64,000 bases of DNA from Bacteroidales bacterium (lineage in GTDB: Bacteria > Bacteroidota > Bacteroidia > Bacteroidales > F082), in assembly GCA_015709215.1 (NCBI GenBank), contig JACCQN010000005.1, positions 32,806 through 96,805 on the forward strand. The letters run 5' to 3'. A program made the translations under genes and the position numbers. The notes under the pieces were generated by a model. That model did no database searches. It worked only from the letters and a program-made list of their open reading frames with translations, and had not been told where the DNA came from. Shown piece by piece: positions 18,896-28,490 of the stretch; position 1 is the first letter of the stretch, and each line of letters begins with the position of its first letter.

Positions 18896-19759
18896 ATGAG
18901 GCAACTAAAGATAACTAAACAGGTTACGAACAGGGAAACTGCTTCACTTGACAAGTATCTTCAGGAGATTGGTAAGGTTGAACTTATCACGGCAGATGAA
19001 GAAGTAGCCTTGGCTCAGCGCATTAAACAAGGAGATCGCATTGCGCTGGAGAAACTCACCAAAGCCAATCTTCGTTTTGTGGTGTCAGTATCAAAACAAT
19101 ATCAAAATCAAGGTCTTAGTCTTCCTGATTTGATTAATGAAGGCAATCTCGGATTGATAAAAGCAGCACAGCGTTTTGATGAAACCAGAGGTTTTAAATT
19201 TATCTCTTACGCAGTGTGGTGGATTCGACAATCCATTCTTCAGGCTTTGGCCGAACAATCGCGTATTGTAAGGCTTCCGCTCAACAAAATTGGATCGATC
19301 AATAAAATCAACAAGGCTTATGCTCGTTTGGAGCAGGAATACGAGCGTGAACCTAATGCTGAAGAAATTGCCGATATTCTCGAAATTACTGAAAATGAAG
19401 TAAAAGAATCTATGAAAAATGCCGGACGGCACGTTTCAATGGATGCACCGCTCATTCAGGACGAAGAGAATAATATGTATGATGTGCTTAAAAGTGATGA
19501 GGCACCAACGCCTGAAACAGAGTTGTTGTATGAATCGCTTCGCAAAGAGATTGATCGTGCTATTTCAACACTCACACAGCGTGAAGCTGATGTGATCAGG
19601 TTGTATTTTGGTCTCAACGGCAGTCATCCTATGACGCTTGAAGAAATAGGTGAAAAATTTGATCTAACGCGCGAACGTGTGCGTCAAATTAAAGAGAAAG
19701 CTATCCGAAGACTAAAACATACAAGCAGAAGCAAGATTCTGAAAAGTTATCTTGGTTAA
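18896..19759 (+). CDS. rpoD: Primary sigma factor (sigma-70 family, Bacteroidota RpoD)
   Basis: A 287-residue sigma factor. It has region 1.2 ([15 protein letters not shown] near 18-32), region 2 ([20 protein letters not shown] and AVWWIRQSI), region 3 ([15 protein letters not shown]) and region 4.2 ([20 protein letters not shown]). The long region 1.1 and non-conserved insert of E. coli sigma-70 are missing, which is usual in the short Bacteroidota primary sigma. This factor reads promoters of the TTTG/TAnnTTTG type proposed here. A terminator follows the stop codon. Confidence 0.95.
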   Translation: MRQLKITKQVTNRETASLDKYLQEIGKVELITADEEVALAQRIKQGDRIALEKLTKANLRFVVSVSKQYQNQGLSLPDLINEGNLGLIKAAQRFDETRGFKFISYAVWWIRQSILQALAEQSRIVRLPLNKIGSINKINKAYARLEQEYEREPNAEEIADILEITENEVKESMKNAGRHVSMDAPLIQDEENNMYDVLKSDEAPTPETELLYESLRKEIDRAISTLTQREADVIRLYFGLNGSHPMTLEEIGEKFDLTRERVRQIKEKAIRRLKHTSRSKILKSYLG

Positions 19760-19765
19760 GTTTTT

Positions 19766-19790
19766 AAAGCACCTAAGGGTGCTTTTTTTA
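19766..19790 (+). terminator. Terminator after rpoD
   Basis: AAGCACC (19767-19773), 4-nt loop, GGTGCTT (19778-19784) and a T-run. Confidence 0.88.
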
Positions 19791-19807
19791 TTTTTGTTGT
19801 GCCGTAG

Positions 19808-19815
19808 TATTTTTG
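19808..19815 (+). promoter_or_regulatory. Candidate -7 box for rpe
   Basis: TATTTTTG 21 bp before the ATG at 19836; the upstream -33 element is only a T-run shared with the rpoD terminator. Confidence 0.35.
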
Positions 19816-19835
19816 TCAATCCATAAATCTTAATT

Positions 19836-20489
19836 ATGAACCGTTTACTTGCTCCTTCACTTTTGTCAGCTGATTTTCTAAATCTGGAAAAAGAGATTGA
19901 CATGATCAATGCCAGCGAGGCCGACTGGTTTCATCTTGATATAATGGATGGCGTTTTTGTTCCAAATATATCGTTTGGGTTGCCTGTTGTTGATGCAATA
20001 AAACGTAAAGCAAAAAAGCCGCTTGATGTGCATTTGATGATAGTAGAGCCCGATCGTTATGTTGATGCTTTTCGGAACGCCGGTGCTGATATCCTTTCTG
20101 TTCAATATGAGGCATGTACGCATTTGCATCGTGTTTTGCAGCAAATTCGCAATGCAGGTATGAAAGCCGGAGTTGTCTTAAATCCGCACACACCTGTTCT
20201 CCTGCTCACTGATATTTTGGCCTATGCCGATTTAGTGCTGGTCATGTCAGTAAACCCGGGTTTTGGCGGACAAAAATTTATTCCGGAAACTTTTAATAAA
20301 ATTGTTGAATTGAGATCTATGATCGACAAAAGGGGACTAGAAGTATTGATTGAAGTAGATGGTGGAGTAAATATTTCCAATGCTAATCAGCTTTATAAAG
20401 CGGGTGCAGATGTTTTGGTTGCCGGTAATGCTGTTTTTAAGTCAGAAAATCCCACGGAAACGATTAGAAATTTAAAAAAGATTGCATAA
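19836..20489 (+). CDS. rpe: Ribulose-phosphate 3-epimerase
   Basis: A 217-residue TIM-barrel enzyme of the pentose phosphate pathway that interconverts ribulose 5-phosphate and xylulose 5-phosphate. Catalytic and metal residues lie in LLSADF near 9-14, WFHLDIMDGVFVPN near 31-44, DVHLMI near 64-69 and VDGGVN near 179-184. The phosphate-binding end of the barrel is at AGADVLVAGNAVF. Length is normal. It is flanked by the rpoD terminator and, 51 bp downstream, a receiver gene with its own promoter. Confidence 0.96.
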   Translation: MNRLLAPSLLSADFLNLEKEIDMINASEADWFHLDIMDGVFVPNISFGLPVVDAIKRKAKKPLDVHLMIVEPDRYVDAFRNAGADILSVQYEACTHLHRVLQQIRNAGMKAGVVLNPHTPVLLLTDILAYADLVLVMSVNPGFGGQKFIPETFNKIVELRSMIDKRGLEVLIEVDGGVNISNANQLYKAGADVLVAGNAVFKSENPTETIRNLKKIA

Positions 20490-20512
20490 GACTAATTACT
20501 TAGTTAGCTTTG
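20481..20512 (+). promoter_or_regulatory. Candidate promoter for the receiver gene
   Basis: ATTG (20481-20484), 20 nt, TAGCTTTG (20505-20512); it overlaps the end of rpe and lies 28 bp before the ATG. Confidence 0.45.
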
Positions 20513-20540
20513 TAGTGAGAATAACCATATCCCGCATCCA

Positions 20541-21011
20541 ATGATTTTTGCTGCTTTTATTCATGCAGGCACTGATAGCACTGGCAAGCCGAAAGCTTCC
20601 GATTTTGTATCGGGAGCTGATAAAACTAACAGTTTCAAAGATGCTTTTATTGGAAAGAAAATATTAATTGTTGAGGATATCTCATCAAATTTTCAGTTGT
20701 TAGAAGCCTTTTTGGCACCAACCGGAGTGTCCCTTATACATAAAATTGATGGTGAAAGTGCCTTTAAAGCTTTTCAGGATAATCCTAACTTTGATTTGAT
20801 TTTGATGGATATCCGCCTGCCGGATATAAGCGGTTTGTTGATTACTAAAATGATTCGTGAAGTTTCGTCCGACGTTCCTATCATTGCCCAAACGGCTTAT
20901 GCGCTTCACACCGATCGAATCCAGTGTTTGGCAGCCGGTTGTAACGATTATATTGCAAAACCAATTCGCAGAAATGATTTATTGAGTATTATCAGTAAAT
21001 ACCTTTCCTGA
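20541..21011 (+). CDS. Stand-alone response-regulator receiver domain
   Basis: A 156-residue protein. After an unrelated 34-residue N-terminal segment, residues 38-156 form one receiver domain: acidic Asp46 in ILIVED, phospho-acceptor Asp90 in LILMDIRLPD, Thr118 in IIAQTAYA and Lys140 in IAKPIRR. No output domain is present, so it probably acts by protein-protein contact, like the receivers in hybrid kinases. No kinase gene is next to it. The start at 20541 is the only upstream ATG; the odd leader resembles an inter-domain linker, so this may be a piece derived from a hybrid sensor kinase. Confidence 0.85.
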   Translation: MIFAAFIHAGTDSTGKPKASDFVSGADKTNSFKDAFIGKKILIVEDISSNFQLLEAFLAPTGVSLIHKIDGESAFKAFQDNPNFDLILMDIRLPDISGLLITKMIREVSSDVPIIAQTAYALHTDRIQCLAAGCNDYIAKPIRRNDLLSIISKYLS

Positions 21012-21026
21012 TCCTCCTAAAACCCT

Positions 21027-21034
21027 TATTTTTG
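21027..21034 (+). promoter_or_regulatory. Candidate -7 box for pepD
   Basis: TATTTTTG with TTTC 20 nt upstream, 22 bp before the ATG at 21057. Confidence 0.4.
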
Positions 21035-21056
21035 TGCTTCATCAAAAATTAGAAGC

Positions 21057-22523
21057 ATGAATGAAGTACTAAATACTTTAGAGCCTAAGGTAATTTGGCA
21101 GTATTTTGCTGAAATATTAATGATTCCCAGGCCAAGTAAGAAAGAAGATAAGATTCTGGCATATCTGATTGATTTTGCCAAAAAACATCAATTGGAATAT
21201 CAACAGGATAAAGTAGGTAATGTATTGATCAAAGCTCCGGCCAGTCCCGGCTATGAGAATCGAAAGACAGTTATTTTACAAAGTCATGTGGATATGGTTT
21301 GCGAAAAAAACAGCGATACCATACATGATTTCGAAAAAGACCCCATTGAAGTTTTTGTCGAAGACGGCTGGGTAAAAGCTAAAGGAACAACCCTTGGTGC
21401 TGATGACGGCATTGGTGTGGCAGCCCAGCTTGCACTGCTTGCAGACGAATCTGTTCAGCGTGGTGCTATTGAATGCTTGTTTACTGTAGATGAAGAAACC
21501 GGACTTACTGGTGCATTTGGCTTAGAACCTGATTTTTTGGATGGAAAAATTTTGCTCAACCTTGATTCGGAAGATGAAGGTGAATTGTTTATTGGCTGTG
21601 CAGGAGGAAAAGATACCGTTATCACACTTCCTTATACAACCGAGGAAGCTGGAAAAGATGCTGTTTTTTATCGCATTGATGTAAAAGGACTTAAAGGTGG
21701 TCATTCAGGTGATGATATTCACAAAGGCTTGGGAAATGCAAATAAACTTTTAACCCGGATTGTGTGGAAAGCAGCCAAAGATTTTGGGTTGCGACTGGCC
21801 TATTTCGAAGGAGGAAACTTGCGCAATGCTATTGCCCGAGAAGCTTATGCGATAGTTGCAGTGGATAAGCAAGCAGCAAAAACACTTCAAGAATTTGTTG
21901 CAAAAAGTGCTGACGAAATGATTTATGAATATGCTGTTACAGAACCCAGGCTTCAAATTACGATTGATGTTGTGAAAGTAGATTCGAATCTGGTGTTGAA
22001 AGTTGAAGATCAGAACAAATTGTTGAATAGTCTTTACGCCTGTCCGCATGGTGTTATGGCCTGGTCGCAGCGCATTCCAAATTTTGTTGAGACCTCAACT
22101 AATTTGGCGGCTGTAAGGATGGAAGACGGCAGGACGGTGATTACCACCAGTCAGCGAAGCTCTGTGGAATCAGCGAAGGAAGATATTGCTCAAATGGTTG
22201 CCGCCTGTTTTAATTTGGCAGGAGCAGAGGTAAACCATAGTAATGGATATCCTGGATGGGCTCCCAATCCGAACTCGGAGATCCGTGCTATTACGGTAAA
22301 AGCTTATCAGGATTTATTTGCTCAGGAGCCTGATGTTAAAGCTATTCATGCAGGACTGGAGTGTGGTTTGATAGGTGATAAATATCCCGGAATGGATATG
22401 ATTTCTTATGGTCCTACCATAAAGGGAGCACACTCACCTGATGAACGGATTCAGATTGAAACGGTTATGAAGTTTTGGAATTTGACGCTGGAAATACTCA
22501 AACGTATTCCCGAAAAACACTAA
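21057..22523 (+). CDS. pepD: Aminoacyl-histidine dipeptidase (PepD, M20 family)
   Basis: A 488-residue cytoplasmic zinc dipeptidase acting on Xaa-His and similar dipeptides. Metal-binding blocks are visible in order: LQSHVDMVCEKN near 78-89, LGADDGIGVAA near 118-128, the catalytic Glu pair in FTVDEETGLTGA near 143-154, LNLDSEDEGE near 172-181, and the C-terminal AHSPDER. A lid/dimerisation insert separates the two halves. The length agrees with bacterial PepD. It is monocistronic, with its own promoter box and a strong bidirectional terminator shared with the converging glucan operon. Confidence 0.94.
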   Translation: MNEVLNTLEPKVIWQYFAEILMIPRPSKKEDKILAYLIDFAKKHQLEYQQDKVGNVLIKAPASPGYENRKTVILQSHVDMVCEKNSDTIHDFEKDPIEVFVEDGWVKAKGTTLGADDGIGVAAQLALLADESVQRGAIECLFTVDEETGLTGAFGLEPDFLDGKILLNLDSEDEGELFIGCAGGKDTVITLPYTTEEAGKDAVFYRIDVKGLKGGHSGDDIHKGLGNANKLLTRIVWKAAKDFGLRLAYFEGGNLRNAIAREAYAIVAVDKQAAKTLQEFVAKSADEMIYEYAVTEPRLQITIDVVKVDSNLVLKVEDQNKLLNSLYACPHGVMAWSQRIPNFVETSTNLAAVRMEDGRTVITTSQRSSVESAKEDIAQMVAACFNLAGAEVNHSNGYPGWAPNPNSEIRAITVKAYQDLFAQEPDVKAIHAGLECGLIGDKYPGMDMISYGPTIKGAHSPDERIQIETVMKFWNLTLEILKRIPEKH

Positions 22524-22526
22524 AAG

Positions 22527-22563
22527 AAAAGCCCCTGTATTTCATAAGATCGGGGGCTTTTTT
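22527..22563. terminator. Bidirectional terminator between pepD and the glucan operon
   Basis: AAAAGCCCC (22527-22535) pairs with GGGGCTTTT (22553-22561); T-runs on both sides let it serve both converging transcripts. Confidence 0.85.
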
Positions 22564-25500
22564 AGCCAATCCACTTCACTAGCGGCAAGTCCTGCCTGTG
22601 AGGTAACAGTCTGTTTGTAGGATAAATTCTGAAAGTATAATCGTAAACCCCGGCTCTGTATATGGGCACGTTAATTTTGTAGGTAGCCCACCCATCACCT
22701 GATTCAATAAGATCCATTTGTTCAACAAAAACAATCTCATCAATTTTATCGAAAAGTTTACGGCCAAAAAGCAACTCGATAGAAACATCGCCTGCCTGCA
22801 ATCCAGGTGTATCCAACGTTATTTCAGCAATAAAGTTCTCTCCGAAATTGAGAGGTCGAATAGTTGGATCAGGAACTTTGATAGATTTTACGTCCAGCTG
22901 ATCCCAGTGTTGCCTTATTTTTGTCTTCCAGTTATCAATTTCAAAAGCCGCCTCATAGCGGTTGGCATGCAGATGCTTTGCTCTTTCGGTTAGTTTATTA
23001 TAGAAGCGATCGTAATAATTATCGAGCATGCGTTTCATAGTGAAATGAGGCGCAATTTCTGCTATATTGTTTTTGATAAATTGAATCCATTTATTAGGAA
23101 TTCCGTTTTCGTTGCGGCTGAAGTAAGCGCTTGTGATATCATTTTCGAGTAAATTGTAGATCGTTTCAGCATCCAATTCATCTTGATATTGTTGGTTTTG
23201 ATAGGTACGACCTTCCTGAATGGCCCATCCGGCATTTGGGCGATAACCTTCGGCCCACCAGCCATCGAGCACCGAAAAGTTTAAAACCCCGTTCATAACA
23301 GCTTTTTCGCCACTGGTACCCGAGGCTTCGAGTGGACGTGTAGGCGTATTAAGCCAAACATCCACGCAATTTGTGAGCTTTTTCCCAAGCTCCATATCAT
23401 AGTTCTCAATAAATAAAACCTTACCAATGAAATCAGGCATACGGGCAATTTCCATGATTCTTTTAATCAGGTCTTGTCCGGCTTTGTCATTTGGATGGGC
23501 TTTGCCCGCAAAGAGGAAAAGAACAGGTTTTTCATTGTCATTAACGATTTGACTCAATCGCTCAAGATTGGCAAACAACAGGTAAGCCCGCTTATAGGTT
23601 GCAAACCTACGGGCGAATCCAATAATCAGCGCATCTTTATTGAGATTTTCAAGTGTTTTCAGGATCAGTTTCGGGCTTTCCTGACGCTTCGTCATATCCT
23701 GTTTAACACGATATTTCACGAAGTGTATCAGCTCTTCTTTTAGCTGTGTTCTTATTGCCCAGATTGTTTCGTCCGGAACTTCTTTAATTTTACTCCATAG
23801 ACTGGCATTTGACTGATTGTTAACAAAGTCTTCACCAAAAGTTTTCTGATAAAGTTGCTGCCAGGCCGAATCGGTCCAGGTGGGATAATGCACACCATTT
23901 GTTACATGACCAATATGCAGCTCATTAGGAAAATATCCAGGATAAAGTGGTTGGAACATTTCTCTGGATACTCTTCCGTGAATTTGGCTTACACCATTCA
24001 TTTCCTGGCTTAGATTGGCTGCAAGCACACTCATTGAGAACTTCTCTGTTGGATCATCCGGGCGGAATTTACCTAAATTCATAAACTCGTTCCAGCTGAT
24101 ATTTAACCTGTTAGCATAATGTGGCATATAAGTTCGCAACAAATGTTCTTCAAAAGCATCGTGACCGGCCGGAACAGGTGTATGTGTGGTGAACAAACTG
24201 GAAGAACGAACCAGCTCGCGGGCAACATTAAAACTCAGGTTGTGACGTTCGATGTATGTTCTCAATCTTTCAAGACCAATAAAAGCTGAATGACCTTCAT
24301 TACTGTGATAAATCAATGGTTTAAGATGCAGTTTCCACAATAATCTGATACCTCCAACACCAAGAATCATCTCTTGTTTGAAGCGCATTTCGTTATCTCC
24401 TCCATAAAGCTGATGCGTGATACCGCGATCTTCTGGCTGGTTTTCTTCGATATCAGTATCAAGCAAATAAAGTGGAATACGACCCACGCTTACTTTCCAT
24501 GCTTTGGCTACCACATTTCTTCCAGGAAAAGCAATGCTGATAGTGACCCAATCACCATTTTCATCTCGAACTGGTTCAAGAGGCAGGTGCGTGAATTTCT
24601 GTGGAATATAGTTTGCCAGCTGATCACCAAAAAGAGAAATGTTTTGCGTAAAGTAACCATAACGGTAAAGCAATCCAATAGCCAGGAGGTTAGCGCCTGA
24701 GTCACTGGCCTCTTTAAGGTAATCACCAGCCAGGATACCAAGGCCTCCGGAGTAAATTTTCAAACTTTTTTGTAAGCCGTACTCCATACTGAAATAAGCA
24801 ATAAGATCCTCATAACGAGGTGCTTGTTTCATATAGCTTTTGAAAGAATCGTAAACTTTGTCTAGCTTTTGAATAAAAATAGTATCGTTTTCGAGTGCTT
24901 CCATTTGGTTTTTTGAAAGGCCCTCCATCATCGAAATGGGGTTTTGTTCAGATTTTTCCCATCCTTCCGGATCAATGGATTCAAAAAGCGAGTGAGCTTC
25001 ATAATTCCATGACCACCATAGGTTTTTTGAGAGTTCCTGTAGTTTCTTGAGCCTTTTGGTATAAACGGGTTGGATAAGGACTTTTTTCCAGTTGGGTTGA
25101 TCCTGCTTCCGGTAGTCAAAATTACGCAGGGTTTCAGTTTGGCGTTTTAGCTCAAACTGATCAGCCCGACCGGCCGATTTTTCTATGGCTTGATGCCAGG
25201 CTTGCTGATAATTTTGAATCAGGTCGGGCCACAGTGCTTTTGTTGCTGTTTGAAGGGAGGCTGTTCCCAAATTTTCCAGTTGTTGCTTCGATAAACGGGA
25301 AAACTCTTCAATTACTTTTGAAATTTGATTAACAACGTCTTCATAATTATCTTCATCGCGGTGAATTACGGTTACAGCGTCTTTGGATGCTTCCGTTTGC
25401 TGAGCCCAAATACCAAAACCCGCCAGGTCAGTTGTGATAGTTGGGATAGCAAAAGCAATACTTTCGAGTGGTGTATAGCCCCATGGTTCGTAATAGGACG

Positions 25501-26791
25501 GGAAAACAGAGAGATCGAAAGCCGTTAGAAAATCGTAATAAGTAATATCGAAAATACCATCATTGCCATTAAGATAGGCGGGGACGAAAATTAACTTCAC
25601 CTTATCGGAAGGCTGATTATTGAGGCCGTTTTCCCTCATCTTACGAATCACCATATCTGAACCATCTTCAAAGAGGTGATGTGTAGCAGGTTCGTCAGTA
25701 GGATGCTTGGCTATTTCGGGCTCCGACAATCTTTTTTTCAAATCTTTTGAGGGGCCACTTATATTAGCAGGTACAGCTATTATGCCTAAGATGGTTTTTT
25801 TAAGTTTTTCGCTTTTGTTAAGCTTTGCCAAGGCATCAATAAAAACATCTATGCCTTTGTTTTTGAATTCATACCGTCCGCTGTTAATAACAAAAAGACT
25901 GTCTTCTGGCAAATTTTCGCCAACCAAAGCGCTAGCTATATTCAATATTTTATTGCGTGCGAGCTGACGTTTTTCTTTGAGCACTTCCCGATCTGCCATA
26001 AAATCCTTATCAAACCCATTGATGGTGATAACATCAGGTTTACGTCCCAGGAACTGTTCACATTCGGCAGCAGTACTTTCACTTACAGTTGTAAAGGAAT
26101 CTGCCTCCTTCGCAGCTGTGTACTCGAGTGATTGTTGCGCAACGATATTCAACCGGTTAGCCATTACTGTTGGATTGTACTGTTTCAGATCTCTGTATAG
26201 CGGAAGTCCGTTGCCAGCTATTGATCGCCCAAGGTAGGTAGCATGCGTAGTGAAAACTGTGGCAATTTGTGGACAATGTCCTTTTACGTATAAAACACCT
26301 GTGCCAGTCATCCATTCATGGAACTGGGCTACAACGTCTTCGGTTGGGTGAAGATAGGTGTCGTAAAAATTCTCTATCACCTGTCCGGCAGCATAGCCAA
26401 ACATAGCAGGTTCGATATAGTCCCAGTGGCCATGGATAGAATCCAGTTTGAATTTTTCCCACAATTCAGTAAAAATAGTATCTTTTTGTACAAATAAGGG
26501 TGTAAAATCTATCAAAATTGCTATTGGACGGCTTTTAATCGCCCATCGTCCAATTCTCACTTTAAGGCCTTTGGCAGCCAGTTTTTTTCGCCAAACGGCA
26601 TAAAGATTCAAATCTTCAATAAAATAAGGGTTTTCACTGGTTTCTTTCCACACATCCGGTCCAATGGTAATATAATGATCTCCGAAGAGATTGGTCATCT
26701 GGTTAGCTTTAGTCGAGAGCACAGTATAAATACCGCCGACCATATTGCAGACTTCCCAACTCGTTTCGAAAATGTAAGATGGTTTCTTCAT
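22562..26791 (-). CDS. Glycogen synthase-glycogen phosphorylase fusion protein
   Basis: A 1409-residue cytoplasmic protein. Residues 1 to about 540 are a GT3/GT5-like glycogen synthase: the start SYIFETSWEVCNMVGGIYTV resembles eukaryotic-type glycogen synthase, and the C-lobe holds PSYYEPWGYTPLESIAF. From about 545 to 1409 is an alpha-glucan phosphorylase (DUF3417-like start NLWWSWNYEA, then YFSMEYG and SGGLGILAGDYLKEASD). The PLP-binding Lys is at 1163 in GTSGEKAVMNG. The two activities are opposed, glucan extension from a nucleotide sugar and phosphorolysis. Such fusions are known in Bacteroidota. It is the last gene of the operon; the reading frame is uninterrupted. Confidence 0.9.
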   Translation of the reverse strand: MKKPSYIFETSWEVCNMVGGIYTVLSTKANQMTNLFGDHYITIGPDVWKETSENPYFIEDLNLYAVWRKKLAAKGLKVRIGRWAIKSRPIAILIDFTPLFVQKDTIFTELWEKFKLDSIHGHWDYIEPAMFGYAAGQVIENFYDTYLHPTEDVVAQFHEWMTGTGVLYVKGHCPQIATVFTTHATYLGRSIAGNGLPLYRDLKQYNPTVMANRLNIVAQQSLEYTAAKEADSFTTVSESTAAECEQFLGRKPDVITINGFDKDFMADREVLKEKRQLARNKILNIASALVGENLPEDSLFVINSGRYEFKNKGIDVFIDALAKLNKSEKLKKTILGIIAVPANISGPSKDLKKRLSEPEIAKHPTDEPATHHLFEDGSDMVIRKMRENGLNNQPSDKVKLIFVPAYLNGNDGIFDITYYDFLTAFDLSVFPSYYEPWGYTPLESIAFAIPTITTDLAGFGIWAQQTEASKDAVTVIHRDEDNYEDVVNQISKVIEEFSRLSKQQLENLGTASLQTATKALWPDLIQNYQQAWHQAIEKSAGRADQFELKRQTETLRNFDYRKQDQPNWKKVLIQPVYTKRLKKLQELSKNLWWSWNYEAHSLFESIDPEGWEKSEQNPISMMEGLSKNQMEALENDTIFIQKLDKVYDSFKSYMKQAPRYEDLIAYFSMEYGLQKSLKIYSGGLGILAGDYLKEASDSGANLLAIGLLYRYGYFTQNISLFGDQLANYIPQKFTHLPLEPVRDENGDWVTISIAFPGRNVVAKAWKVSVGRIPLYLLDTDIEENQPEDRGITHQLYGGDNEMRFKQEMILGVGGIRLLWKLHLKPLIYHSNEGHSAFIGLERLRTYIERHNLSFNVARELVRSSSLFTTHTPVPAGHDAFEEHLLRTYMPHYANRLNISWNEFMNLGKFRPDDPTEKFSMSVLAANLSQEMNGVSQIHGRVSREMFQPLYPGYFPNELHIGHVTNGVHYPTWTDSAWQQLYQKTFGEDFVNNQSNASLWSKIKEVPDETIWAIRTQLKEELIHFVKYRVKQDMTKRQESPKLILKTLENLNKDALIIGFARRFATYKRAYLLFANLERLSQIVNDNEKPVLFLFAGKAHPNDKAGQDLIKRIMEIARMPDFIGKVLFIENYDMELGKKLTNCVDVWLNTPTRPLEASGTSGEKAVMNGVLNFSVLDGWWAEGYRPNAGWAIQEGRTYQNQQYQDELDAETIYNLLENDITSAYFSRNENGIPNKWIQFIKNNIAEIAPHFTMKRMLDNYYDRFYNKLTERAKHLHANRYEAAFEIDNWKTKIRQHWDQLDVKSIKVPDPTIRPLNFGENFIAEITLDTPGLQAGDVSIELLFGRKLFDKIDEIVFVEQMDLIESGDGWATYKINVPIYRAGVYDYTFRIYPTNRLLPHRQDLPLVKWIG

Positions 26792-26886
26792 ATTCAGACA
26801 ATTTAATATAAGTCCGGAAACACTTTGTTTTCGGGTGTTTAATGTTTTAGTTAATTAAGTTAATTTGTGTGATTAGGTGACAATTA

Positions 26887-28470
26887 TCAGAAAAAATTTT
26901 TCAGTTTTTCTTCCACTTTTTTGCGCATAGCTTGTATATCTTTTTGTTTGATTTCAGTCATTTTTTGCTGAAGATCTTCCATTTGCTTTTTAGCTTTCTG
27001 CGTGAGGTTTGGTATTACTTTCCCGCGTATTTCTTCGCTGGCATCTTTTAGGGCAACAGCTAGTTGCTCTGCCTCCAATTCCTTGATGAGTTTTTTTACC
27101 TTTGCATCAGAAAGATGCATGATATCTTCAAAAACGGGCTTACTTTTGGCTTTAGTTTGTTGGTATTTTTCTTTGACAGACTTTTCAGCTTCCTGAATTT
27201 TTTTTGAAGCCATTTTCCCCAATTCCTTCCCCAGTTTGCTTGTGTTTTTAAGCACATTATCCATTATTTCGGCTGCTCCAGGAGATTTTTCTTCAAGCCT
27301 GATTGCAAAGTCTGAAAGCACGTTCATATAATTTATATAAGCTTCGTAGGGAGAAGGGTATGGATTATAATATTTATGTACATCACCATCCGAAAGCCAT
27401 TTGGTGCACATATAATAAAAATGGTCAGATGATTGCAAATAGTTCCAGTCGCGTTTCAAATCAACATCATCAACCTCCTCAATTTTTTCGGATAAGGCCG
27501 AGAGTTTTTCCAAGGCATCATCCTGAAGATTATTGCCAATCCAAGCCGAAAGATCACGTTCTTCATCTGCCCACGAAATGGGGTAGGGCACATGAATGGA
27601 AGATACCGGTTGATGTTTTTTGGTAATTTCGTCGGGTGTGCGAAAGCGATAGGGGGAGTTTTTGATTACTGCCGAAGGAAGCGCTTTCATAAAATCAAAA
27701 ATACCTGAAGCGGCAGGTTGATGCTCACCAAAGGTTTCATAATCTACAAAGATATTGATAATTTCTTCTTTTTCAGGAAACTTATTCAGCCATCCAACCA
27801 TTTTTTCAGCAGTAATTGGCCATTCCGACCAGTTTTGCTGCGAAAATCTGAAGGTGATATCGTCGCTTAGCCTGAAATTCCTAAGAAGTACTTTGAGCTT
27901 TGGATTGATGGCGTTTGTGTACATGAAATTAGGACTTTTCCATCCCAAAATATGTTTGGCGCCTTCGGTGAGCATCACTTTGTAGCCCATGGCAGCAACA
28001 CGCTCGCCAATTTCATCAGAATAAATCAATTCTGTATTGCGGAAACTTGTTGGTTTTATGCCAAATAACTGCTTTACTTTTTGGGTATGTGCTTTCACCT
28101 GACGTTCAAATTCACCATTATTGCGCAGTGAACTTAGCGAATGCGCATAAGTTTCTGAAAGCACTTCGACATTACCGGTAGCAATTAATTTTCTGAAACT
28201 TTCCAGTACTTCGGGAGTATATAATTCCATCTGTTCCAAAACAAGGCCTGTAAACGAAAAGCTTAGCCTGAAATCTTTTGGATGTTCCTTTATGATATTT
28301 AGCAGGATTTCGTTCATTGGCAAGTAGCTTTTTTCTGCTACTCTCCTTAAAATGAGTCGATTGAAATATTCATCGAAGTAATGATGGTTTTTGCCGATAT
28401 CAAAGAATCGATAAGTTCGCAGACGAAATGGCTGATGAACTTGAAAATAAAGACAGATAGACTTATTCAT
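26887..28470 (-). CDS. GH57 glycoside hydrolase with Lys/Glu-rich C-terminal tail
   Basis: A 527-residue protein. Conserved GH57 regions are present: VHQP (11-14), the nucleophile Glu147 in RNTELIYSDE, and the acid/base Asp243 in FVDYETFGEH. GH57 enzymes are alpha-amylases, 4-alpha-glucanotransferases or branching enzymes; the operon makes a glucan-processing role clear but not which. Residues from about 400 onward are an unusual charged, heptad-like tail (many K/E, KKIQEAEKSVKEKYQQTKAK) that should form a coiled coil, perhaps for oligomerisation or docking. It lies 20 bp after the GT4 gene and 95 bp before the synthase-phosphorylase gene. Confidence 0.88.
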   Translation of the reverse strand: MNKSICLYFQVHQPFRLRTYRFFDIGKNHHYFDEYFNRLILRRVAEKSYLPMNEILLNIIKEHPKDFRLSFSFTGLVLEQMELYTPEVLESFRKLIATGNVEVLSETYAHSLSSLRNNGEFERQVKAHTQKVKQLFGIKPTSFRNTELIYSDEIGERVAAMGYKVMLTEGAKHILGWKSPNFMYTNAINPKLKVLLRNFRLSDDITFRFSQQNWSEWPITAEKMVGWLNKFPEKEEIINIFVDYETFGEHQPAASGIFDFMKALPSAVIKNSPYRFRTPDEITKKHQPVSSIHVPYPISWADEERDLSAWIGNNLQDDALEKLSALSEKIEEVDDVDLKRDWNYLQSSDHFYYMCTKWLSDGDVHKYYNPYPSPYEAYINYMNVLSDFAIRLEEKSPGAAEIMDNVLKNTSKLGKELGKMASKKIQEAEKSVKEKYQQTKAKSKPVFEDIMHLSDAKVKKLIKELEAEQLAVALKDASEEIRGKVIPNLTQKAKKQMEDLQQKMTEIKQKDIQAMRKKVEEKLKNFF

Positions 28471-28490
28471 TTCGTATATTTTTTGGTTGT

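Noticed and set aside
18274..18954. 226-codon reverse frame opposite pnp
   Set aside because: Antisense shadow of pnp; the composition (Asn/Phe/Ser-rich) reflects the complementary codons.
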